Shown here: piece by piece, positions 7,435-13,990 of the stretch
Numbering within the stretch: the stretch's first letter is position 1
Layout of the letters: each line of letters begins with the position of its first letter
From: Peptostreptococcaceae bacterium
GTDB lineage: Bacteria > Bacillota > Clostridia > Peptostreptococcales > Peptostreptococcaceae
Direction of reading: 5' to 3'
Assembly: GCA_017425305.1 (NCBI GenBank)
Contig: JAFOOW010000051.1
Coordinates: 1-21,076 of the forward strand
Length of the DNA: 21,076 nt
Program-made: the position numbers and the translations under genes
Notes under the pieces: generated by a model
What the model saw: the letters and a program-made list of their open reading frames with translations, nothing else
The model's database searches: none
What the model was told of the DNA's origin: nothing

Positions 7435-9243
7435 CTACTTTTTAAAAAAGTTATATACACTTTCAGCTGATGACTTATTCATTCCTTCAACCTCTAATAA
7501 CTCTTCAAAACTAGCTTTTTTAATATCTTCTATACTTTTGAAATGAGCTAATAGTGCTTTTTTCCTTTTTTCTCCTATTCCCTGTATATCATCTAATATA
7601 GATTTTGTCAAAGATTTATTTCTTAAACTTCTATGATATGTTATTGCATAGTTATGAACTTCTTCTTGAATACTTGCAACAAATCTATACAAATTAGAAG
7701 TATTATCGAGTTCAATCTCTTTTTCCTGGGAAATTAATCCCTTCGTTCTATGTTTATCGTCTTTAAACATTCCCCATAGAGGTATTTTGACATTATTCCT
7801 ATCTAAAACTTTTTTAACTGCGCTTACCTGACCTTTTCCACCATCTAATAGAATTAAATCTGGTAGATTCCCATATTTAAGTCTTCTTTCTACTATTTCT
7901 GCCATAGAATCATAGTCATTAGGTCCTATAACTGTTTTTATTTTATATCTTCTATACTCTTTCTTATCTTTCTTACCATTAGTGAATACTACCATAGATC
8001 CTATTGAGTCTACTCCTTGTATATTAGATATATCGAAAGACTCTATTCTTTTGGGGATTTCTTCTAATCCTATTACATCCTTTAATTCTTCTAAAGCACC
8101 TACACTCTTTTGATATTTCATCTTATTCATATCAGAAAACTTTTCTAAATACTCAACAGCATTTTTTCTTACCATTTCAATAAGATTTTTCTTTTCTCCT
8201 TTTTGAGGTACTTTTATACTAACTCTTTGACCTTTTTTATTAGATAGCCATTCTTCCAGTACAAAACTATCTTCTACTTCATCTTCAATTAATATTTCTT
8301 TAGGTACATAGTCTTGTGCCATATAAAATTGTTTTACAAATGATGAAAGTATAGACTCCCTACTACTATCCATTACACCTTCTAATATATAATGTTCTCT
8401 TCCAACTATTTTACCATTTCTTATAAAGAATACTTGTACACAAGCTTCATCATGTGCTCTTGCCATAGCTATAATATCTTGATTTAAATCAGAAGTTCCT
8501 GAATCTATTTTTTGTTTTTGAATCATATCTTCTAAACTTCTTATTTTATCTCTATATATAGCTGCATCTTCAAAATTAAATTCCATTGCACATTTATTCA
8601 TTTTTTCTTTTAGTAACTCTATAAGTTTTTCTTCCTTACCTGATAAAAACATTAATATTTCTTCAACCATTTTATTATAATCTTCTTTAGAAACATCACC
8701 TGTACAAGGTCCTACACATTTCTTTATATGTTTATTTAAACACGGTCTAACATTATTTCTTATTGCTTTATCAATATCTATATTACAAGTCCTTATAGGA
8801 TAAGTATTTCTTATTATTTCTAACGTATCATTAACTGCAGTTATATTTGTATATGGCCCAAAATATTTAGCTTTATCCTTTAATACTCTTCTTACTTTTA
8901 GTACTCTTGGATAATCCTCATTTGTAGTTACTTTTATATATGGATATGTTTTATCATCTCTAAGTAATACATTGTATTTAGGTCTATATTGCTTTATTAA
9001 GTTACATTCTAATATTAAAGCCTCTAGCTCTGAATCTGTTATTATATATTCAAAACTATATATATTTTTTACCATTGATTTAACTTTAGACGAGTGATTC
9101 TTCGATGATTGAAAATACTGTCTAACTCTATTTTTTAGAGATATAGCTTTTCCTACATAAATAACAGTTTTATCTTCATCTTTCATTAAATAAACACCAG
9201 GCTCATCTGGAAGTTTTTTTAAATGTTCCTGTATATCAAACAT
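7435..9243 (-). CDS. uvrC: Excinuclease ABC subunit C
   Basis: UvrC makes the two incisions on either side of a DNA lesion after UvrB has been loaded. The domains, in order, are: GIY-YIG nuclease (about residues 14-95, with PGVYLM and VIYVGKA); a cysteine set C153, C168, C176, C180 that corresponds to the [4Fe-4S] site described for UvrC; the UVR motif that binds UvrB (about 205-235, EFNFEDAAIYRDKI); the RNase H-like nuclease (ESFDISNIQG near 393 and LILLDGGKGQ); and tandem helix-hairpin-helix motifs at the C-terminus (DIQGIGEKRKKALL). Its 602 residues are full length. The ATG has GGAGAGGA just upstream. It is separated from uvrBA by the opp locus and has no visible LexA box, so it may not follow the same SOS control as uvrBA. 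Confidence 0.97.
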   Translation of the reverse strand: MFDIQEHLKKLPDEPGVYLMKDEDKTVIYVGKAISLKNRVRQYFQSSKNHSSKVKSMVKNIYSFEYIITDSELEALILECNLIKQYRPKYNVLLRDDKTYPYIKVTTNEDYPRVLKVRRVLKDKAKYFGPYTNITAVNDTLEIIRNTYPIRTCNIDIDKAIRNNVRPCLNKHIKKCVGPCTGDVSKEDYNKMVEEILMFLSGKEEKLIELLKEKMNKCAMEFNFEDAAIYRDKIRSLEDMIQKQKIDSGTSDLNQDIIAMARAHDEACVQVFFIRNGKIVGREHYILEGVMDSSRESILSSFVKQFYMAQDYVPKEILIEDEVEDSFVLEEWLSNKKGQRVSIKVPQKGEKKNLIEMVRKNAVEYLEKFSDMNKMKYQKSVGALEELKDVIGLEEIPKRIESFDISNIQGVDSIGSMVVFTNGKKDKKEYRRYKIKTVIGPNDYDSMAEIVERRLKYGNLPDLILLDGGKGQVSAVKKVLDRNNVKIPLWGMFKDDKHRTKGLISQEKEIELDNTSNLYRFVASIQEEVHNYAITYHRSLRNKSLTKSILDDIQGIGEKRKKALLAHFKSIEDIKKASFEELLEVEGMNKSSAESVYNFFKK

Positions 9244-9275
9244 ATTATCCTCTCCAAATTTTATTTATATTAAGA

Positions 9276-9281
9276 ATTATA
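9276..9281 (-). promoter_or_regulatory. Candidate -10 box of uvrC-hprK
   Basis: On the minus strand TATAAT lies 32 bases before the uvrC ATG, preceded by GGG. No clear -35 box is visible, and the region 17 bases upstream falls in the oppA terminator's T-run. The position is right for a promoter but the evidence is thin. Confidence 0.35.
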
Positions 9282-9294
9282 CCCTAAATTAAAT

Positions 9295-9334
9295 AAAAAA
9301 AAAGATGATTTACACTATAAGTGCAAATCATCTT
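9295..9334 (-). terminator. Intrinsic terminator after the minus-strand oppA-like gene
   Basis: AAGATGATTT (9302-9311) pairs with AAATCATCTT (9325-9334). One A/C mismatch and a further CAC/GTG closure lead to a 5-base loop. Read on the minus strand the hairpin runs into nine T residues (9295-9303). It begins 9 bases after the stop codon, so the gene's end at 9344 is followed by its terminator in the normal way. Confidence 0.9.
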
Positions 9335-9343
9335 GCTTAGATA

Positions 9344-11020
9344 TTATTTGTTAGTTGGTCTACCACCATTTACTTGGAAGAAGTAAGTTGATGCTTTTAA
9401 TAAAGTTTTGAATTCTGGTGATTCTTTATATTTATCAACACTTTCAGAACTTAGTCCAACTATATCTATTTCTCCTGTTTCATATAAGTTAAGTGCTGCA
9501 TTTGTATCTTTAACTATCTTAGTGTTAACTTTATCTATTTTTATTGAGCTAGCATCCCAGTAGTTAGGGTTTTTGCTCATTGTGTATATATCTTCCAATT
9601 TCCATTCAGTTAATGTAAATGGTCCATTATATACCATCTTGTCTTTATCAGTTCCGTATTCTTGACCAAATTGTTCTACAACTTTTTGATTTTGTGGTAA
9701 GAATGTTTTGAAGAACATTAAACTATCGAAATAGTGAACTGGTCTTACTAAGTCAACTTGTAATGTATAATCATCTATTGCTTTTATTCCTACCCCATCT
9801 GCATTATCTACTGTACCTAAGTTATAGTCTTTTGCTCCAACTATATCATACATAATAAATCCATAAGTAGATGCTGTTGCAGGGTCTAAAGTTCTCTTCC
9901 ATGAATATTCAAAATCTTTTGCTGTTACTGTATCTCCGTTTGACCACTTAGAATCTTTTCTTAATTTGAAAGTCCATGTTTTACCATCTTCTGATTTTTC
10001 CCAGCTTTCAGCTACACCTGGAACTACTTTTCCATCTTTATCTAATCTTACTAATCCTTCCATAGTATTCATTAATACTTCTGAAGATACTGTATCTTCT
10101 GCTTTACTTATATCTATAGTTGGTATATCAGAACTTCCTGTTATATTAAGTTCTTTCTTACCTTCTCCTAATTCAACCCAATTGTAAATTGCTGGTACCC
10201 CAAATGATGGTGTAAGTCTTCCACTAACATATGGTTTTTGTAAATATGATGAACCTTGTTGCATAATAGGATTTATGAATCCATCTTCTAACATCATTTT
10301 TTCAGCTTCTGCATACTTAGCCCAGCTTTCTTCTTGACTACCTGCAGTTTTAGCTTCTTCTATTAACTTATCATACTCTGAGTTATTGTAATTTGTATTA
10401 GACCCGTATTGAATTCCTGTTTGCATAGTTTCTAAGAAAGTTAATGGGTCTGGATAATCTGGACTCCATCCTGCAAATGATAAATGGAATTCTCCCTTAC
10501 CTTCTAATTCTAGCTTTTGCTTAAATGGTTGTTGTTGTATTTTAACAGTTAATCCTGGAAGTGCATTTTGAAGTTCTGCTTGCATAAATTCTGCTTGTCT
10601 TTTACTACTTTCACTATCAAATGTTAATAATTCTAATGTAACTGTATCAAATCCAACTTCTTGTTTAGCAGTTTCCCATGATTTTGCAGCTTCTTCAGTA
10701 TTATATTTATATCCCATGTCTCCAGCTACATCTCTATAGTCTTTTCCATCAGCATTAAATGCTAGCCCTCTTGCAGTTAGATAATCTGCAGGTACTGTTC
10801 CATTGTTTAATATAGTGTCACATAGAGTTTGTTTATCTATTGCCATAGCTATAGCTGCTCTTGCATTTTTATTAGCAAGTACATCTAGTGGATCTCCTTC
10901 TCCACCTCCATTAGTAGCTGAACCTGTACTACCAGAGTTAGTACTAGTACATCCAACTAATGACATAACTGCTACTGCAGCAGTAGCACTCATTACTGCT
11001 AGTCTTTTTCTTAAAACCAT
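9344..11020 (-). CDS. Oligopeptide ABC transporter substrate-binding lipoprotein with circularly permuted domain order
   Basis: An SBP_bac_5 (OppA/DppA-type) peptide-binding lipoprotein. Residues 1-24 are a lipoprotein signal peptide ending in the lipobox LVGC (C24), then a Ser/Gly-rich linker. After that the order is abnormal. Residues 43-284 are the family's C-terminal half: NARAAIAMAIDK at 52-63, then GWSPDYPDP at 184-192. Residues 288-558 are its N-terminal half: MEGLVRLDKDGKVVPGVAESW near 330, the family signature AESWEKSEDGKTWTFKLRK from 337, YNGPFTLTEW near 464, NPNYW at 484, ending in FFQVNGGRPTNK. In normal family members the signature lies within about the first 100 residues. The 558-residue total and the uninterrupted frame imply that all parts are kept. 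The gene has a GGGGGG ribosome binding site and its own terminator. It diverges from oppBCDF, its likely partner; peptide specificity cannot be read from the sequence. Confidence 0.88.
   Translation of the reverse strand: MVLRKRLAVMSATAAVAVMSLVGCTSTNSGSTGSATNGGGEGDPLDVLANKNARAAIAMAIDKQTLCDTILNNGTVPADYLTARGLAFNADGKDYRDVAGDMGYKYNTEEAAKSWETAKQEVGFDTVTLELLTFDSESSKRQAEFMQAELQNALPGLTVKIQQQPFKQKLELEGKGEFHLSFAGWSPDYPDPLTFLETMQTGIQYGSNTNYNNSEYDKLIEEAKTAGSQEESWAKYAEAEKMMLEDGFINPIMQQGSSYLQKPYVSGRLTPSFGVPAIYNWVELGEGKKELNITGSSDIPTIDISKAEDTVSSEVLMNTMEGLVRLDKDGKVVPGVAESWEKSEDGKTWTFKLRKDSKWSNGDTVTAKDFEYSWKRTLDPATASTYGFIMYDIVGAKDYNLGTVDNADGVGIKAIDDYTLQVDLVRPVHYFDSLMFFKTFLPQNQKVVEQFGQEYGTDKDKMVYNGPFTLTEWKLEDIYTMSKNPNYWDASSIKIDKVNTKIVKDTNAALNLYETGEIDIVGLSSESVDKYKESPEFKTLLKASTYFFQVNGGRPTNK
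10161..10168 (-). repeat. 8-base direct repeat GGAGAAGG, copy at the C-half/N-half joint of the oppA-like gene
   Basis: Minus-strand GGAGAAGG encodes Gly-Glu-Gly (285-287), exactly where the end of the normal C-terminal half (NWVEL) meets the normal N-terminal start (KKELNITG). An identical octamer lies at 10896-10903 at the signal-peptide joint. Confidence 0.6.
10896..10903 (-). repeat. 8-base direct repeat GGAGAAGG, copy at the signal-peptide/C-half joint of the oppA-like gene
   Basis: Minus-strand GGAGAAGG encodes Gly-Glu-Gly (residues 40-42) at the end of the linker, directly before the transplanted C-terminal half (DPLDVLANKN). It is identical to 10161-10168 and in the same orientation. 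Confidence 0.6.
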
Positions 11021-11075
11021 TTTAAATACCCCCCTAAATATTAAAATCTTAAAGTTGTAACTAGATGTATGTTAA

Positions 11076-11081
11076 ATTATA
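11076..11081 (-). promoter_or_regulatory. Candidate -10 box of the oppA-like gene
   Basis: On the minus strand TATAAT is 55 bases upstream of the ATG, which would give a leader of about 50 bases. No good -35 box stands at 16-18 bases. TAGACA occurs 21 bases upstream, which is too far for a standard promoter. Confidence 0.33.
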
Positions 11082-11217
11082 TGTGCTATCATATTTTTTT
11101 TATGTCTATATTTTTTTATATAAACTTTTCAGTCTTATAAAATTTATTAATAACTTAAATATATTCTTTGTTTTATTATAAATTAAGTATTTTAATAAAT
11201 ATTTTCAAAATTAAAAT

Positions 11218-11232
11218 TATTTTCTGAATTTT
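11218..11232. promoter_or_regulatory. Candidate CodY box in the opp divergent region
   Basis: TATTTTCTGAATTTT matches AATTTTCWGAAAATT at 12 of 15 positions, including the central TTTTCTGAA core. CodY control of peptide transporters is established in several Firmicutes, so the location makes sense. Chance matches are common in DNA this AT-rich. Confidence 0.38.
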
Positions 11233-11288
11233 TATTTTAATAATATTTTATATAAAAAAATTTCATATTGCATATGTTAATAATATTT

Positions 11289-11378
11289 AAAAACAATTAT
11301 TACTAAATCCTTCTATAGAAATCATTTTTATTTTTTCATATTACTTATAATTTTTTTCTATAAGAAATAATTGTTTTT
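11289..11378 (+). repeat. Perfect 13-base inverted repeat in the opp control region
   Basis: AAAAACAATTATT (11289-11301) is repeated inverted as AATAATTGTTTTT (11366-11378). Inside, TATAGAAA (11314-11321) can also pair with TTTCTATA (11356-11363). The right arm runs into a T-rich stretch, so the whole could fold as a terminator-like hairpin on plus-strand RNA. The only -10 candidate found for the opp operon lies downstream of it. Confidence 0.4.
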
Positions 11379-11417
11379 TGTTTAAAAGCATATTACTATT
11401 ATATTAATTCGCGCTTG

Positions 11418-11423
11418 TATAAT
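11418..11423 (+). promoter_or_regulatory. Candidate -10 box of the opp operon
   Basis: TATAAT follows the locally GC-rich GCGCTTG and lies 43 bases before the TTG start of the small membrane protein. The expected -35 position (about 11395-11400) reads ACTATT, which is a poor match. Confidence 0.35.
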
Positions 11424-11460
11424 TTAATATTATTAATTTATAACATATGGGGGGGTATCT

Positions 11461-11820
11461 TTGAAAAAATTCTATAAACTAATTTTTATTAACTTATTAT
11501 TTAGCTTTATTTTTTGTATAATTAGCAAATTTGAAAGATTTTCTTTTCTTAATGCATCTTTTACTATAGGAATGTTTTATTTATCTACTGGTGCATTATT
11601 TTTTGTTAGTGAAAAAGGCTTTTTTAATATGACGCTATATTCTTTTAATAAAATCTGTGAAGAAAATAGAAGAAGAAAAGGAGTTTTGTGTGAATCAACT
11701 ATTACTGTTGATGATTATATAAATAGACGATATAAATTTACAATAACAAATCCACTACTATCATCTGGTTGTATCATTTCTATAACATCTTTAATTATAA
11801 GTTTCTTATTTTATTCATAA
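11461..11820 (+). CDS. Small three-helix membrane protein of unknown function, first gene of the opp operon
   Basis: I do not recognise a function. The 119-residue product has three hydrophobic segments: about residues 5-22, 34-52 and 97-118. A charged cytoplasmic-looking loop with KICEENRRRKG lies between the second and third. The layout resembles small Firmicutes membrane proteins of the DUF3899 type, but that is recollection, not a demonstrated match. The start is TTG, with a run of seven G (11449-11455) five bases upstream. The reading frame and strong ribosome binding site favour a real gene. It precedes oppB by 145 bases on the same strand, with a hairpin between them. It could be an accessory of the transporter or simply an unrelated gene sharing the promoter. 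Confidence 0.72.
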   Translation: MKKFYKLIFINLLFSFIFCIISKFERFSFLNASFTIGMFYLSTGALFFVSEKGFFNMTLYSFNKICEENRRRKGVLCESTITVDDYINRRYKFTITNPLLSSGCIISITSLIISFLFYS

Positions 11821-11886
11821 ATTAATCAATCAGTAAATATCATATACAAATATACATATCTAAATTTATCTAATTAATTTGTTTTT

Positions 11887-11932
11887 AAATTCTGATACTA
11901 TAGATTCTAAGTGTTATCAGAATTTACTTTTT
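11887..11932 (+). terminator. Hairpin with T-run between the small membrane gene and oppB (attenuator or weak terminator)
   Basis: AAATTCTGATA (11887-11897) pairs perfectly with TATCAGAATTT (11915-11925) around a 17-base loop, followed by AC and five T residues. It lies 67 bases after the small gene's stop and ends 33 bases before the oppB start. It may end part of the transcripts before oppB, but the stem is AT-rich and the loop long. Confidence 0.45.
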
Positions 11933-11965
11933 AACCAATATTATTTTATTCAAGGGGGTGTAGCG

Positions 11966-12910
11966 ATGGCTCGCTATATATTAAAACGTCTAGCACTTAT
12001 GTTTACGACGTTGTTGGTTATTATCTCAGTTACATTTTTCTTGGTAAGATTATTACCAGGAAGTCCATTTAACGATGAAAAATTAAGTCCTCAACAGGTT
12101 GAAATGATTAATAAACAATATGGACTTGATGCTCCAGTACCAGTTCAATATGTAAAGTACATGAAAGGTGTATTTACTGGGGATTTAGGAAGATCTTTTA
12201 AGTATGACAACAAAAAGGTTGAGGATTTAATTGGTACTCGTATAAAAGCTTCTTCTATGTTAGGTGTTCAAGCTATAGCTATAGGTTCTGTTGTAGGTTT
12301 ATCTCTTGGGATATTAGCTGCACTTAAGAAAAATACAATATGGGATTATCTAGCTACTATTATTTCAGTTCTAGGTGTATCTGTTCCATCATTTGTTATA
12401 GCAGCACTTCTTCAATTATATTTAACTACAAAAAATCAAATTTTCCCTGTTACATGGGGTATGCCAATAGGGTCTGATTTTAGATATGTATGGACAGTGC
12501 TTCCATCTATAGCATTAGCATTCTTCTCTATTGCTAGTATATCTCGTTTTACTAGAACTGAATTAGTTGAAGTTTTAAATGCTGAATATATAGTTACTGC
12601 TAAGGCTAAAGGGTTAACTAAAGCTACTGTTATAATAAAGCATGCTTTAAGAAATGCTTTAATACCAGTTATAACTGTACTTGGACCATTAGTAGTTAGT
12701 TTACTTACAGGATCTCTAGTTGTGGAAAAGGTTTTCGCAGTTCCTGGACTTGGAGATTTACTAGTTACTGCTATAACGACTAATGACCTATTCGTAATAT
12801 CTGGAGTATCTATATTCTATAGTGCTTTCTATATAGGTGTAATACTATTAGTCGATATACTTTACGGAATAATAGATCCTAGAATTCGTGTTGCAGGGGG
12901 GAAAGCTTAA
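11966..12910 (+). CDS. oppB: Oligopeptide ABC transporter permease OppB
   Basis: One of the two membrane subunits that form the peptide channel. The 314 residues include an N-terminal helix (about 9-30), the family's RLLPGSPF stretch at 28-35, and five further hydrophobic segments in the binding-protein-dependent permease domain (about 95-300). The EAA loop that docks on the ATPases is EYIVTAKAKGLTKATVIIKH (197-216). I chose the ATG at 11966 because it has AAGGGGGTG just upstream and gives the family's usual N-terminus MARYILKRL. A longer frame opening at a TTG at 11879 would run through the hairpin at 11887-11932. The stop overlaps the next ATG by one base (TAATG), implying coupled translation with oppC. 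Confidence 0.95.
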   Translation: MARYILKRLALMFTTLLVIISVTFFLVRLLPGSPFNDEKLSPQQVEMINKQYGLDAPVPVQYVKYMKGVFTGDLGRSFKYDNKKVEDLIGTRIKASSMLGVQAIAIGSVVGLSLGILAALKKNTIWDYLATIISVLGVSVPSFVIAALLQLYLTTKNQIFPVTWGMPIGSDFRYVWTVLPSIALAFFSIASISRFTRTELVEVLNAEYIVTAKAKGLTKATVIIKHALRNALIPVITVLGPLVVSLLTGSLVVEKVFAVPGLGDLLVTAITTNDLFVISGVSIFYSAFYIGVILLVDILYGIIDPRIRVAGGKA

Positions 12911-13971
12911 TGATAAATAAAGTTGTAATTGATGGTAAGGAAGTTGAACTTACTGCTGATTTGTTTGAAATCAGCCCAGCTGATATGACTCAACATGAAG
13001 CAATAACTAGACCTAGTTTAACTTTCTGGCAAGATGCTAGAAAAAGATTATTTAAAAATAAAGGTGCCGTTACTGGCTTAGTTATATTAAGTGTAATTGT
13101 ATTTTTCACTTTATTTGGTCCTCTATTTAATAAATATACTTATGACCAACAAAATTTACGTCATGCTAAACTGCCTCCAAGAATACCAGTTTTAGCTTCT
13201 ATAGGTATAGCTGACGGTACTAAAATGGATACAAAATTTGATGGTACTATTGAAAAAGTAAATCCTTATGAACAAAAAAATGTTGAAGATGGAGTTAACT
13301 ACTGGTTTGGAACAGATGACTTAGGTCGTGACTTATGGACTCGTACTTGGTCTGGTGCTAGAGTTTCTCTATTCATAGCTATATTAGCTGCAATGTATGA
13401 CTTGTTAATAGGTGTTACTTATGGTGGTGTTTCTGCATACTATGGTGGAAAAGTAGATATGTACATGCAGCGTTTTATAGAAATATTAAGTGGTATACCA
13501 AGTCTTGTATTGCTTACATTACTTATATTAGTATTTGAACCTGGTGTTATGTCTATCTCACTAGCTATGGGGATATCTGGTTGGATAGGAATGTCAAGGG
13601 TTGTACGTTCTCATGTACTAAGACTTAAGGGTCAAGAGTTTGTTTTAGCTGCTAAAACATTAGGAGCTTCTGACTCTAAGATAATAATAAAACATTTATT
13701 CCCTAATATAATAGGACCTGTAGTAGTTATGATAATGTTCTCATTACCTTCTGCTATATTCTATGAGGCATTTTTAAGCTTCATAGGTTTAGGACTTCAA
13801 CCTCCACATGCATCACTAGGAGTATTAATAAATGATGGATTCAAACAATTACAAACAAATCCATATATGATGATAGTACCATCTATAGTTATATGTTTAT
13901 TAATATTCAGTTTAAACTTACTTGCTGATGGATTAAGGGATGCTGTTGACCCTAAAATGCGTAATCAATAG
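12910..13971 (+). CDS. oppC: Oligopeptide ABC transporter permease OppC
   Basis: The second membrane subunit of the peptide channel. It has the long N-terminal cytoplasmic segment typical of OppC (residues 1-52), one transmembrane helix (about 53-72), and an external region containing YWFGTDDLGRDLWTRTWSGA near 133-152, a hallmark of the OppC/DppC group. The permease core follows, with the EAA loop EFVLAAKTLGASDSKIIIKH near 237-256. The protein ends in LADGLRDAVDPKMRNQ, also typical. At 353 residues it is slightly longer than many OppC proteins. GGGGGG (12896-12901), lying inside the end of oppB, is the ribosome binding site. Confidence 0.95.
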   Translation: MINKVVIDGKEVELTADLFEISPADMTQHEAITRPSLTFWQDARKRLFKNKGAVTGLVILSVIVFFTLFGPLFNKYTYDQQNLRHAKLPPRIPVLASIGIADGTKMDTKFDGTIEKVNPYEQKNVEDGVNYWFGTDDLGRDLWTRTWSGARVSLFIAILAAMYDLLIGVTYGGVSAYYGGKVDMYMQRFIEILSGIPSLVLLTLLILVFEPGVMSISLAMGISGWIGMSRVVRSHVLRLKGQEFVLAAKTLGASDSKIIIKHLFPNIIGPVVVMIMFSLPSAIFYEAFLSFIGLGLQPPHASLGVLINDGFKQLQTNPYMMIVPSIVICLLIFSLNLLADGLRDAVDPKMRNQ

Positions 13972-13990
13972 TTAGAAAGGGGATGAGTTT

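Larger units (their letters stand above)
11021..11460. promoter_or_regulatory. Divergent control region between the oppA-like gene and the opp operon
   Basis: This 440-base stretch is very AT-rich and has no plausible coding frame. It holds the ribosome binding sites of both flanking genes (CCCCCC at 11029-11034 for the minus-strand gene, GGGGGGG at 11449-11455 for the plus-strand gene) and a candidate -10 for each direction. It also holds a CodY-like box (11218-11232) and a 13-base inverted repeat spaced by 64 bases (11289-11301 and 11366-11378). It is long enough for two independently controlled promoters. Confidence 0.5.

Noticed and set aside
9344..11020. The oppA-like gene as a pseudogene or a fusion of two truncated genes
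   Set aside because: There is no internal stop or frameshift, each half occurs once, the total length equals a complete protein, and signal peptide, ribosome binding site and terminator are all in place.
10803..11060. Open frame on the plus strand opposite the oppA-like signal peptide
   Set aside because: It is the complement of a well-supported gene and has no family resemblance or convincing ribosome binding site.
11879..11965. N-terminal extension of OppB from a TTG start at 11879
   Set aside because: The extension lacks a good ribosome binding site, crosses a hairpin, and adds residues not seen in OppB. The ATG at 11966 has AAGGGGGTG upstream and gives the usual N-terminus.
11821..11965. 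T-box or amino-acid riboswitch before oppB
   Set aside because: The region is only 145 bases and contains no T-box core (AGGGTGGNACCGCG) or other recognisable aptamer; only a simple hairpin is present.
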